DNA of 64,000 bases from Trichaptum fuscoviolaceum (lineage: Eukaryota > Basidiomycota > Agaricomycetes > Hymenochaetales > Trichaptaceae), in NCBI GenBank assembly GCA_910574455.1, contig CAJSYZ010000009.1:1364001-1428000 (forward strand), given 5' to 3'. The notes under the pieces were generated by a model. It did not search any database and had not been told where the DNA came from. It was given only the letters and a program-made list of their open reading frames with translations. Shown here one piece after another: positions 20,049-31,770 of this stretch. Position 1 is the stretch's first letter. Every line of letters begins with the position of its first letter. A program made the position numbers and the translations under genes.

Positions 20049-22331
20049 TTATAACAAGGCGCGTCCGCTGGCCTTGCTAGGTATAGGCTGGTACACCGCA
20101 GCGGAGAGGAGTTTGTGCTTTTCTTCTGTGTAAGGCGCGTATCGGACCGATAAGTGGGGTTCGGCGCTAACGTGAAAACGCACATCAGAAGATGATCAAC
20201 GAAAGAGAAACTAACGTATAGTGCTTACTCCCTGGGTACGTCCATAGAGCTGCGTATGTGCGTGAAGCCTTCATACCCGTACTTCATGATCTGGTAACCA
20301 TCTGCAGAAAATATTCATCAGATCAAACAATTTGGAGTAGGATACAAAGGTTCACTCACACCCGGCCTCGCCGACACCAGAGAAAGGAAGTTCATTCACT
20401 AAGGCGAAGGGCGTGAAAAATAACTCCATCAGACCAGACTCAATTGGTGACCTCACCTGCCAACTGTTGAAACGTATCGTTAAATATGATGGATCCACTA
20501 AGTGTCTCATCGATGACTGCGGAGTGCGGTCAGTACGGCATGTAAGAAGTCCGAAGGGAAAAGTCATACGCTTTTGCTTGATTTCAGGTCGATCCGTAAA
20601 AACATAGAACGCGAGAGGATTATCACTGCAGATTGCAGTTGAATGAGATAGCTCTGTGTGAACAACGTAAAGGACGTACTGCGAGTTTACGAAATCCGTG
20701 GCCTCATCAATATCAGCAACTGGAACGATTGGGATGATTGGTCCGAAAAGCTCGCTATGGCATGATTAGGCGGAAAGGCATCAGAAACATCTAAGATCCC
20801 ACATACTCTTGCATAAGGGCATCATCGCCTTTCACATTCGAGACTACGGTCAATTCAAGTTTGAGCGATTCCACGTCCGCTTTGCCACCTGTCTCTACAT
20901 TTCCATTCGTGCGTGCAAGTAGGTCCGTCAGGCGGTCAAAGTGACTCTTGTTGACGATACGGCCAAATGACGTCGACGCAAGCGGACCTTCGGGATACCA
21001 ATCAGCGATGTGCTTCTTGAACGCTTCGACAAGCTCGGTCTGCTTTTCCCTGGGAACGAGGACAAAGTCTGGTGCAACGCACGTCTACGTTATCAAAGGT
21101 AAGTACAGCCCCACATTCTAAGCGTTCATATGAATCCGGAAGCGAATAAAAAAAAGGCACCCGCCTGTCCCGCATTGCATGCCTTTCCGAAGAGAATGCG
21201 CTTCGCGGCAAGGTTAATATCATATTCAGGATCGATGATCACAGGGGATTTTCCGCCCAGCTCCAGGGAAACAGGTGTAAGGTGTTTTGCAGCGGCTGCG
21301 GCGATGATCCTCCCAACACGACCATTGCCAGTGTAAAAGACTGCGCAGATATTAGCCATTTGACACGTCAAGGCAGATTTCACTGGCACTTACTATGTGC
21401 CCACTTAAGCTCCAAAACCTTTGTGGTCTCAGCCACGGCACCATTGACAACAGCATATGCTACCGGGTCGAGATATTTCGGAAGTAGTTCTGCCAAGAGC
21501 TTCGAGTAGTTTGGCGCCAATTCAGATGGCTTCACGGCAGCAGGGCATCCAGCGGCTATCGCGCCGATTAAAGGTTGCAAAGAAAGGATCATAGGATAGT
21601 TCCAAGGCCTGTCAGAGTTGTATATATGTTAGAGGGCGTCAAGGTCCTAGTTTAAGTACTCACGCAATGACCAACACAGGTCCTTTTGGAGATTTGTACA
21701 ATGTAGGATTCCAAGGTTTCTGCCAGTCCACGACGTCAACTTTCTCTGGCTTCGACCATTCTTCCAAACGTTCTGCGCTTCCCAACGCCCTCTCGACAAC
21801 ACCACCGATCTCAAAGGCCAATGCTTCTGTTTTTGGTTTGTTGTCCTTGCTGATAGCCTCAGCGAAGGCATTCGCGTTCTCCTGTGCCATTCGTGCAAGC
21901 TGGTACAGCTGCTGTTTTCGGTATTCGAGTGGTCGACATGTTCCTGCTCGAAACGTCTTCCAGAGCATGGCATGGTGCTAGATATTAAAAGGTTATCAAT
22001 ACGCGCAGATCCTGGATTGATTGTCAGATAGAAGAAATTCCGTGGGTGTCAGTGGCCAATGTCCAAAAATAAGCGCTGATGAATGACAGGAGGAATGTTG
22101 GCCGCACAGCAAAGCCATTCATGCCCGACATCTCTTGACCTCTAGCCACCACCATCTAATTTCCAATTACAATTTCTGCACTCTTCAAATGCGTCCTCGC
22201 GTACTCTAAGTCAAACTCGACTCGTTCGAGTCCAACTGCAAGAAACGATACACTACTTCAGTCGTCAAAAGGACAAGGACCATTCTCACCTGCTCAATCT
22301 CCTGAAGTCCGCTATATTTGAGCTCAACCAT
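20049..22331 (-). CDS. Aldehyde dehydrogenase, class 3 (fatty-aldehyde type)
   Basis: Eleven exons join in one frame to 481 residues: 22290-22331, 21664-21977, 21394-21608, 21165-21340, 20807-21084, 20680-20754, 20570-20625, 20457-20516, 20360-20398, 20229-20301, 20049-20166. The start is [14 protein letters not shown]. Landmarks are [53 protein letters not shown] (catalytic Glu), [16 protein letters not shown] (catalytic Cys) and [19 protein letters not shown]. It should oxidise medium- or long-chain aldehydes with NAD(P)+. Odd points: the first intron is long (312 nt), and the intron immediately before the catalytic-Cys codons has a GC donor (gcgggt) at 21164. No signal peptide is visible. 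Confidence 0.9.
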
Positions 22332-22575
22332 CTTGTGTCACTGAAGTGCCGTTGATTACTGTTTCTGTTGACTGGCAGGTATCTTGGAAGAAGCACAGAG
22401 GATTATCTTGTCTATGTGGGCTGCTCTATCTCCCACTCTATATGCTGCCTTTAACTGGATCAATGGTACTCGCGCTCAACTGAGATGTGCGTGCTTCCCA
22501 GGCACTCCGATTATCGCTATTCAAATCGTGTCTTGATTGTCCCGGGAACTCCTGAGCGTGGAATATACCAAAGCT

Positions 22576-22766
22576 ATGCATTACAACATCGGGCTTCTAT
22601 TGGTGCTTGTTCTTTTTGCGGCGTCGTCACGAGGGAACGTTCTGACGGACTCGGCCAATGGATGTGAGTTACCACTGTACCTTCCGGCTAAACGACTTAA
22701 GCATGCTTTGTTTAACTTTCAGTCAGTCCTGCCATCTGTTTCTCAGGCTACCCGAACGGAGGGTAG
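22576..22766 (+). CDS. Possible small secreted peptide
   Basis: ATG at 22576 starts a hydrophobic signal-like segment (MHYNIGLLLVLVLFAASSRG). A textbook intron (donor gtgagt at 22664, acceptor tttcag at 22722) joins it in frame to a short tail ending ICFSGYPNGG-stop, for 43 residues. If the intron is retained, a longer product ending TFVDEEV results. No CaaX ending is present, so it is not a standard basidiomycete pheromone precursor. It is divergent from the aldehyde dehydrogenase, 245 bases away. Transcript evidence would decide; the call rests only on the signal-like start and the clean intron. Confidence 0.35.
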
Positions 22767-22891
22767 AACGCTTCAAACGCGTGAGGACCTAACTTTTGTT
22801 GATGAGGAGGTATAAAAGTTGGAGCGAACCTGGAATGTAAAATTGGGCAGACAAATTTCTGAGAAGCCGCCCCAGAAGTAAGCGAAATGGG

Positions 22892-23320
22892 ACATCAGGG
22901 AATCTTCTTTTTTGCTTACGGCTACTTAACCGGCCTTAAGTCCTCTGAAGCCCTGGGAAGTAAAATTCTACTGATTTACTGATTTCAGGCATGTGGTTTC
23001 ATTATTCAGGAAGGGGCTTACTGAATTCAGTGCCGTCAACTGAAATCAGTGCTCTCAGTGCCTCAGTCTCCAGCATTCAAGCATATCAGAAGAATTTATT
23101 CTGGCAGTTTAATTGCAGTGCTCAAGAGTAAAAGTGTGTAAGATGTTCAAGTAGTTCATTCCATAAGTAATTCAGCATTTAATCATATAAGTAGACTTTT
23201 TCGTCTGTAGGTTTGCAGTACCCAAGCGTGTAAGTGCGTACTAAGAGGTTCCAGTATTGGTTCATTCCACAAGTAATTTAAGACAAATAAGTAGAAATCA
23301 GTGCCTCAGTGTCCCTCAGT
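22892..23320 (-). repeat. Partial inverted copy of the dispersed repeat, with a two-unit tandem
   Basis: CATCAGGGAA...TTTTGCTTACGGC at 22892-22922 is the reverse complement of the right end of the repeats at 7312-7680 and 40610-40797. Similarity fades into CTGATTTCAG-like text after that. At about 23130-23280 a unit containing GTGTAAG...GTTCATTCCA(T/C)AAGTAATT occurs twice in tandem. Confidence 0.45.
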
Positions 23321-23479
23321 AACTACACCACGGCATCCTGATCCAGATCGTATTTTGCCACTTCTGCCTGTTCCTCGGCATACTCAGAGAACGAAGGCCA
23401 CTGCAAGTTGATGATAGTAAGTGTTTGAATACAGTGGCGGGATGGTTAAAGCCAAAGCTCACCAGTGATCGACCTGCTC

Positions 23480-26400
23480 TTAAAAGTCTGTGCCGTCCGT
23501 AGCCAAATCCCATAATGAACCCTCGTCGTCCTCGCGATCGCCTTCGCCTTCCCCGCCCTTTCTGTCTGCGTCATTCGCCTCGCCCTCAGAGCCTCCACTG
23601 AATCCATCACCCACGCTAAGAACCTCGTCCGCATCCTTGTTCTTATCCTGATCCTGATCCTTGTCCTCATCATTGTCATTGTCCTCATCCTGATCCTTGT
23701 CCTCGTCTCCCTCGCCAGACACACCCTCGTCCTCCATGTCGTCCTCCCTCTCCTTGAAATCCTCAACTTCTTCGCCGTCATTATCCTTGTCTTCGTTTCT
23801 CTCCTTGCACTTACCACTTCTATTAGCGCCCTCACCATGTGTATACTCGCCGCTCGCATCCGCGTCTCCAACGTCGATATATAGGGAGAAATCCCTGCCA
23901 GTGACACCCGATCCAACAAGTTCGGCGTTCCTTCCCGCATTGACATCTTCAACGGAGTTGTAAGCTTCTATGCGGGACCGAACCTTCTCCCAGTTTGATT
24001 CAGTGAAAAACGAGGAATTTGACAATAAGTTGACATAGTCGTCCGTATGAGGCTGCCACAGAGCACTAGTGAAGTACCACTCAGCACCACCAAGCTCTTC
24101 TTTGATATTTTGCAACCGGGCTACCTGCTTATCGATTGCAACTTTGACCTGTCCATGAGAGATTCAGTGAATAAAGCCACTGCAAGTACTGAAGTAGATA
24201 GATACCGCTGTTGCCGCAAGGGCGAGGGCACCTATAGGCTTTCCTATTGTGTTCTTGTCCAATACTTTATGCCGACCCAGGGCCAAGACAATGTGCACGG
24301 ACAACACTGAGACTACGAGGTCAGAGCAGAACAATCCTTGCTTCTGTGTACATTCATAGTCAATGCACGGACTCGAAGGGTGACATTGAGTGAAATCTCA
24401 CACACCCTTTCCATACTATGCCAGCGTTCCCAGAGGAATGGTTCAGCTTTCTTCTTGTCGACCATCGTCTGCAACATCTTCACAATTTCTTCGGTCTCCA
24501 CTGACTTAGAACGCTCGTTGCCGACGAAACTCGAAATTGACTGCTCGGCTTTCTCAAACAATTTCTTCCGCCAACTATCAGAGCATCTCTGGGCTGCCTA
24601 CAGAATAGATCATACCTCATTCAGTATGGCCGATGTAAGACAAATAGGGATGACTCAACTAAAGAACAGATGTCGGCCAATTGTGTGTCGTAACTAAGTT
24701 TGACAGAATCAAATACTTTCCCCCACAGTGTTCCGATGGACTTATTGTCTGGGTTTTGCCATGGAGTTGTGGACTTTCCGACTGCGCGATACAGCGAAGG
24801 CAGAAGAATATGAGTCCAGCCAGCCTGAGTTCCGGGAGGAAGACACTGATTCGTTGCCCTTTTTTTGCCGAGAGCGCGGGATCCCTCCCTTCCTTTACTA
24901 TTTCTATCCTTATCCTCAAGTCCTACAGATGTCTGCATGTAAGCAAGTTAGTGGATGCATGTCACAAACATGAATGGATCAACGCACAGAGCTAGTAGTC
25001 CGAGAGACTTTGCGATGACCAAGATGAGCCTTGGTTGCGAGCACTTCGGGTTTGGGACTGAAGGATACTGTCGTCATCGCAGGTGATTGTGCTTGTGGTG
25101 TTGGCGACGCCTCACGACCACTTGCCTGTCAGAAGAACCGAGAATAAGTACCAAATCAATTGCAGCAATTAGTGTTACGACCGTCGGGAATTGTAGCGGG
25201 AAACAGTTTCGGGAAACTGGAATTCGCGACAAGAACCCGCGTTCGGGAATCTGGATTCGCGACTGGGAACGAGCGTGGGAATTCGGGCGGGAAACGCGCG
25301 GGATTCTATCCAGGCGCGTCGCGGGATTCTCAAGGCCAGCTAGGACTCTTCACTGCTTTGAACGTCAAGTAAGCGGATCCCTAAGGAAGCACTCCACAAG
25401 TAAGTATTGCGCAACTAACTACACAGGAGAAAAGAGAGAGATCGCACCTAAGGAAGCACTCCACAAGAGGTCAAAAGTGGGGTGCTCCTTACGATGCCTA
25501 CAGCTATTTATCTACTTCGTAAAGACTGTATAGTTAATCTACGCTAAGTGTCCTTGCGCAATGCGCACCTATCTACTACAAACGATACATGCTACGACCG
25601 CACTGCTAGGCATGTCTATCCCGTCTCTCCAGATGGCTACGGCCTGTCCGTGGACGTCAGCGTCCGGTCCGGGGCCGTGACTAGCCAGACTAGGTATGCC
25701 AGACTGTTGCAGGTCGTCACCTTGAGGTACTAACGGATTAATGAGCGTATGTTGATAAGTGAATGTACGTGTGCCATGGCGGGTCGTCGTAAATGAATGT
25801 GTGTATGCGTGCATGGTGGTCGGGACGGTGGTGCGGGATAGGTCACGTGAGCGGGGGATCTTGCGGGGGATCGTGCGAGTTGGGAAAGGGGTTTCGCGCG
25901 GGGAATCCAATGGCGGGATTCTCCCCGCGGGATTGTCTGCTCATGTCGGGATCCTTGGCGGGAAAGTGCGGGAAATGAGAAAAGGGGCCTGGGATCTCGA
26001 CAATTAGCTCACACTTGCAATATGATGTGCATGAACCGCCAGTGACCTCTTCAGATTGCGAACAGAGGTAGTAGATTTCATCTGTAGCAATTAGAGGAGT
26101 TCTTACCAAGGGAAGCTCGAAGAGAATTAAATACCAGTATATCAGCCTGAGAATGACTGTCTTGCGGTTCACTCTCCTTAGCAGTATTTAAGTCCTTGTC
26201 GCTTGATCAGAAAACAATATGAAATGGAAATTAGATGTGATTGACACTAACTGTTGAGGCAGCCTGGGATGGAGGCTTCTTCATATACACGTTCATGCTA
26301 GCCTGTTTTAGATAGTAAGGAAGTGCTTTTGAAATTGGGTGGAAGAGTACGAATTACCACATCGATATGTGAGTTTGAGTCAGGCGGCGACTTCCTCTTC

Positions 26401-29400
26401 TTATTATTCACAATCATGCTGTCCTACACATAAACAAGGTTTAGTGGACATCCAGATACTTGCCAAAGAAAGGGGCACCAAAAGTAATCCTAATGAGTGT
26501 CGATGCCTACACATACCTGTATCTGTAGATGCGACGCTGGAGACTGCCCCCTATGACCCTCAACAGAAATACCGTCCTGACGGGAAAATAGATGAGTATA
26601 CGGGTGAGGATTAAAAGCAGAATAAACTTACCAATACATCGAGTTGGGAGTTGACGATGTTCGTCATGCTCGCGCCCTATTCAGAGTACAATTTGGTAAG
26701 TAATGAAGGAAGTATATTCGACGCCGGAGGCCACAACAAAGTATGGCACCAAGTCCATGCTTTGTTGTGTAGAACTCACCTGAATGCCCGATTGTCCCTT
26801 GATATTCTTCTTCTCCAGTGCATAAAGAAAGAAAAATAAGTAGCTTGAACGAAACAGGAGATTATGAAGCCGCTTACCAGTGTTATATGAGCCTGCAACT
26901 CGGAGAGAGTGTCGCGGGATAGCTTCCTTTTCTTCAATTTGCTGCTAGCTCCATCCTGTTACGATACAGAAAAATTGTTAGATAGCCATCGTTGTGCATG
27001 AGACTCCACCAACGTATAGTTATTGTGAATCAAACGATTTCTTTGAAGTATAAGCGGCACTTACATTGGCTTGGGTCGGTATTGTCAGTCTACTCACGTC
27101 CTAATTAAACGCACAATCAAAATATTAAGATTTCCTCTGCCAGTCTAATTAATGCTCCATCCAACTCACAATATCAGTGTCGGAGTCAACGAGATGTGCC
27201 GTCTGTCGTTCGCTAGCTGAGCTATTCTTTACACCTTGGAAACTCGTGAGGGTTACTGTCACTCCTTCATCCTCCCAAGGACTAAAGTTCGCATCGTCTT
27301 GCGCCGAGACGGGGAGCCTAGTTTTTCCTTGTGTCAGCCAGGCTCACAACTTGTAATAAAGATAAGAATGTGAGCATTATAAGTGAAGAAGCTGCAACTT
27401 GCCAACCCGGGTGGCATCTCGGGGTCACAGTTAAGTGCCAACCTGAGTGTGGCACCGCCGCGCGCCGGTCAAGCCGGTCACTGGCACGGTGTCACCAGGC
27501 GCACTCAGGCTCAAGTTAGTAGTAGTAATACTAATCTGTAGTACGATGTCGGATAAGCTTCAAGTAGCTGAGTCTAAATCAAGCTTCACACTTACTATCA
27601 ACTTGAATTTGTTTGAAATTGATCTTTCGTACTATGATGCCAACGGTTGAGTAGTAGTACGACTTAAAACTCACAAGTTGATCTCCTCTGTCCCTGCGAC
27701 CTCAGGGTTTCTGCCCTCTCCGCCGAAGAATGTGGATCCATCTGTGTTGCGAAGTGCCCTAACAGGTCGCTTTGTCCTATCGTTCTGCTTCGACGTATTG
27801 GGCGACTCTATCATGTCTGTATCCTCACCAGAAAGACTGCTTTTTGTCCTGCAAGCGTACTATGATATCCGGTGCCACTTATGGCACTATTTGAACCCTT
27901 TGCACCCTGCACGCGAGTACGGAAAGGAAGTGCACCTCTGGTATCCTTTTTCCTAACTTTCTTTGCGCGCGCTCTGTTGGGCGCATCGGAGTTAGCTGCA
28001 TCATAATGTGAGTTAAAGTGGTCACCCTTGGAGTCTAAATGTCGGGATCCCCCAGGACCCCAACATGTCTAAGGCAATCCCGAACAGAACCCGGTATACT
28101 GAAACCCGAAATCGCGACCTTGGCTAGATCCCGAAAGGATCCCCCGCTCTCTGATCCCGGAAGAACCTCTGCTTCGCCATGCATTCTCCTGCTAGAGTTC
28201 CGCCCCGCTACGACCTCCTCGCCCCTGCTTGTCCTCGCCCACGTCTCCTCGTCAGTCCCCCGCCTCGTCCCCGTGTCTCGATCCATCCCTAGCCCGCCTC
28301 GTCGTTCCCCCGACTCTAGGATGATCCCCCGCTCGCTCCCCGCTCCCGTCAGGCTCTGTCCCCCGCTCCAGTGAACCCCGTACCTCGCCATAGTCCCGAA
28401 GTCACTCACCATAGCCACAGCCATAGCCATAGCCTGCCACAGCCATAGCCATAGCCATAGCTATCCCAGACCTCGTAGGTTCTCGACTATGCCCGGATAC
28501 CAGATCCCGGCCTCGCGTCCACAGTCATGAAGTGCAGTTAGGAGATTGATCCACTGCGTCCAAAGCCGACCTCTGTCTGGCCTTGAGTAAGCCAACACGA
28601 CAGCGGTCAAGGATTGCTGTCCCGCAATCCTGCCCGGTCACGAACCCTGCCTTGCGCTCGTCCTGCCACGGTGCCCTAGCTAACCCCTTCGACATCCTGT
28701 GCCTCTCGACCTGCCCTTGTTCGTCCACAGCCTGCCCCGCCAGGAATCACGCCTCGCCGCGAACGCTGTCAAGCGTCCTCCCTGACAATCCCGCAACCCA
28801 CGCTCGTTCCCGGTTGGAGTCCCGTCAAGACTCCCCCACTCGCCCCGGTTGGAGTCCCGCCAAACTCCCCCCGCTCGTTTCCCGACTAGAGTCTCGCCAG
28901 ACTCCCCCGCTCATTCCCGGTAGAAACCCCGCTCGCTTCCCGGTTGGAATCCCGCTCCTTTCCCCCGCACGATCCCAGTCGAAAACCCGCTCGTTTCCCG
29001 CCTCGCGTCCCGTCTCGAATCCCTGCGCAAATCCCCCGCAGGATTCCCGCCTTCAATCCCGCCGCGATTCCCATTGCAACTCCAGCTAAGTTCCCGCTCT
29101 GATTCCCGAAAGATTCCCGCTACGATTCCCGGTCGAACCCTGTCTCGATTCCCGGTCGAAACCCGAACTCGATTCCCGGTCTAAACCCGAACTCGATTCC
29201 CAGTCGAAACCCGAACTCGAAACCCGGTCGAAACCCGAACCAGATTCCCTGCATGATCCCGTCGCGAATCGCGCGAGTTTCCCGTCGTCCAAGGGAAACC
29301 CCTTAGCTTCCCCGCTCCTCGATGCTAACCTCGTCTTGAGATAGCCCCAGGTGATTGGCCTGGCCACGCACGTGCCAGCCAACTAGTCTCGTTAGTAGCG

Positions 29401-31190
29401 TCCTGTCCCGGCCCGTAGACCAGATTCCCGCCACCCCGTGTGCGGGATTGATCTCATTGTCCGCAAGGACTCGAACCTCGTCCTTAGTCGCCCTGCCCCG
29501 CGCGCGCCTCGCGATTAGGCTTCGTTACGACATCGAAGCACCGGCTTCTTCGAAGTTGGTCCCTGTCGATCTCCCGCGACCCTGATCCACGCCAGAAGTT
29601 GCCTGCAACTTATCCCGAGACGATGTATGCATTACATCGCCCCCCACGCTCGTTACCCCGCTGCCTGTGCGCCAGCTTGATACCTCGCGCACAATTACAT
29701 TCCTTTAGTTCTCTTTGTTTCACTTGACCATGCTTCACGCTCGTTCCCTTAGATCTTGCCCAGATGTTCCCGCACCGAATCCTGAATCCCGGATTCACGT
29801 CACTGTATGCGCGGCCTTCGCCCGCAAGATTGTGTAACTAGTTAGTTGCGCGTTTGTGCATGCCCGTTCCCTGTAGATTCTGCCCAGTAGATAAATACCT
29901 GTCGCCACCGTAAGGAGCACTCACTTTTGTCCTCTTGTCGAGTGCTTCCTTAGGTGTGTTTCTGTCTTGTCTCTAGTGTAGTTTTACAATGCTGACTTGT
30001 CGAGTGCTTCCTTAGGGAACCTCCTCCTGATAACAGAAGTGTTGCCTTGAGATCCCGGTTATCCTGAGCTCTCTGCTCCTGTCCTGAGCACGCCCGCTCT
30101 CTGGCTCTCTTGTCTCTGTCTTGTCCCGGATCCCGCTCTGCGAATCCCGCTCTGAGTCCTGCCCAGAATCCCGCTCTGAGATTCCCGCCAGAATCCCGCT
30201 CTGCGATTCCCGCCAAAGTCCCGAACGATTCCCGCTCTGCGATCCCTGCACGAATCCAGATTCCCGCACGAATCCAGATTCCCGCGCGAATCCAGATTCC
30301 CGCCAGAATCCCGCTTGGCATTTCCCCGCGTCTCGACTCTGTCTCCCCGCGCCTCGACTCTGCCTTCCCCGCCTCGACTCTGACTCCGTCCCGTCCTCGC
30401 CTTGAGCCCCCTTGCGTCTCGCCCCCGTAGCCCCGCTCCCCGCGCGACTCCGTTGGTGTTGTAGCGTCCTTAACGGTTCCCCTTCGCCTTCTCCGCTGCC
30501 GCGCGCTCTCCCAGGCCTTGCCCCGGAAGCCGCTAACGCGCCCCGGCCCCCAGGTTCCCCCCAGGTCGTAACACTAAAGTCATAAAGGCAAACAACTTAC
30601 GAATCTTTAAATGTTCGCCGTCTTCAGCTGCACAAGAGCTGTCTTTTTCATCGTTCGTTGAACCTGTTATGCCCATATCTCATAACTCGACTGTCGCTGA
30701 CTTGAAGATAAGGACTCACTAGTTTCAGGGACGCCTTTCGACTTGTTTCGCCCTCGTTTGCCAGTGCCAGCCAGCTTAGGTGCAGTTGAGCCCATATGGG
30801 TGCGAATGTCAAGAGCCTTTGACAAATTTCCAGTATGGCTGTTTCCTGTTGCTCTGCTGCAGTTCTTTTCTTGTGTACCTTCTCAGATGCCTCTTGTTCT
30901 TTTGCTGCCCGTTTCTGTTCCGCGATGAGTTTTCTCTTCTCTCTCGCATACGCAGCTTGCTGTGCCGCAGCTTCGCGCAGAGCTGCCCGTTCTTCCTTCT
31001 GTTTTTCCTTCTCCTCCTTCTCCCTCAATGCCTCATCACGCTTTGATGCCTGTTCTTCTCTCCTTCTCTCCTTCCCTTCCTTCTCCCTCAATATCTCCTC
31101 TTTCGTTCGACGTGTTCGCAGCTTATTGACTACCGCTCCCGGATGCTGATCGCTATTCTTAGCCCGCGTCTGTCTTTGAGTTAACATTCC
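23480..31190 (-). CDS. Large multi-exon basidiomycete protein, charged N-terminus and acidic tail, carrying two solo LTRs in introns
   Basis: Starts MLTQRQTRAKNSDQHPG (ATG 31190), then RRTKEEI and a long Lys/Glu/Arg coiled coil (to about 30850). Further exon-like blocks on the same strand are RARAKKVRKKDTRGALPF (about 27970), GEDTDMIESPNTSKQND (27800), NFSPWEDEGVTVTLTSFQ (27270), KLKKRKLSRDTLSELQAH (26920), LLPSLYRAVGKSTTPW (24780), SISSFVGNERSKSVETEE (24500) and HKVLDKNTIGKPIGALAL (24260). Exon 23480-24115 ends in an Asp/Glu/Lys tail with DEDKDQDEDNDNDEDK. One more coding-like exon (WPSFSEYAEEQAEVAKYD) lies at 23334-23406 in a frame that does not follow the stop at 23480. It resembles the widespread Agaricomycete hypothetical proteins related to DUF6532. 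Joining all blocks into one gene is inference. Confidence 0.5.
25173..26002 (-). repeat. Solo LTR, Ty3/gypsy family (830 bp)
   Basis: On the plus strand it starts TGTTACGACC and ends CTCGACA. It is flanked by the 5-bp direct repeat ATTAG (25168-25172 and 26003-26007), a target-site duplication. It shares paired GGAAGCACTCCACAAG motifs and the AAAAGTGGGGTGCTCC block with the LTR at 755-1334 in the same relative orientation, so its transcription direction is minus. No internal region remains. It lies inside an intron of the large minus-strand gene. Confidence 0.85.
28040..30573 (+). repeat. Expanded solo LTR of the same family (2.5 kb)
   Basis: It starts TGTCGGGATCC and ends GGTCGTAACA, flanked by CTAAA at 28035-28039 and 30574-30578 (target duplication). 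Reverse-complemented, it carries the same paired GGAAGCACTCGACAAG motifs and AAAAGTGAGTGCTCC block (29905-30020) as the solo LTR at 25173, so the two are in opposite orientation. It is three times longer because of arrays of degenerate units built on GATTCCCGCTC, mainly about 28780-29280 and 30120-30330. No coding sequence is supported in it. Confidence 0.85.
28400..28465. repeat. CCATAG/CCACAG hexamer microsatellite
   Basis: About nine copies of a CCATAG or CCACAG hexamer, slightly interrupted, sit inside the expanded solo LTR. Confidence 0.8.
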
Positions 31191-31239
31191 TGTGCAGTAG
31201 TAATAGGGGCACACTGGCAGGTGCTATGAATATCGATGG

Positions 31240-31760
31240 TGAGTCGACTCAGAGTCAAAGGTGCAAGTTAAAGTTCAAGTTGAAGATGAGGGCGCCTATT
31301 CAAGGAAAATTTACGCCCACTGCCAGCCTGCCACTGGCAGTGACTCGGAGTGCCACTGGCAGTGAGCGAGCCTGAGTCACGGCGGTACCTGGCACTGGCG
31401 CTGGCACTGGCACTCAGGCTCACTCAGACTGGCACTGGCAGGCTTCAACTTGAAGTTGCACTCCGACTCGGATTCCGGCGACCGAGACGGCAAGCCTGAC
31501 ACTGGAACTGGCAGTCAGTGAGTCAAGGCACTCAGCCGCAGCCTTCTACCGTACTACTAGCAAATCTGCCAGGTAGACTACTACTAGCTCCTACTACGCG
31601 AGTCCACCTTGGCGAACTCGATTTGCTGCCAGTGCTACTTCAAGTTCAAGTTGACAGCTTCAGCCTGAGGCTGGGGATTCATGTTCTAACTTAGTAAGTC
31701 AAAAGTCGAAGTAAGTCAAAAGTCGACTTCAAGTTGCTAATAGGTACTACTATAGGTTGC
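31240..31760. repeat. Intergenic DNA built from palindromic words
   Basis: The stretch is dominated by CACTGGCAGTG, GGCACTGGCACTGG, CTTCAACTTGAAGTT, GACTCGG, CAGCCTGAG and ACTACTAG repeats in both orientations. No gene is present. Confidence 0.7.
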
Positions 31761-31770
31761 ATCCAAGTCG

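Noticed and set aside
23697..23963. Ser-rich plus-strand ORF (SSSPSPDTPSSS...)
   Set aside because: Antisense shadow of the Asp/Glu/Lys-rich acidic tail.
28039..29089. Long ORFs inside the expanded LTR
   Set aside because: They arise from G+C-rich repeat arrays lacking stops and have biased, repeat-like composition.
25173..30573. A single 5.4-kb element with long terminal inverted repeats (TGTTACGACC...GGTCGTAACA)
   Set aside because: Each half has its own TG...CA ends and its own 5-bp target duplication, so two separate solo LTRs fit better.
30743..31149. Plus-strand ORFs rich in Ser/Cys/Phe
   Set aside because: They are shadows of the Lys/Glu-rich coiled coil on the minus strand.
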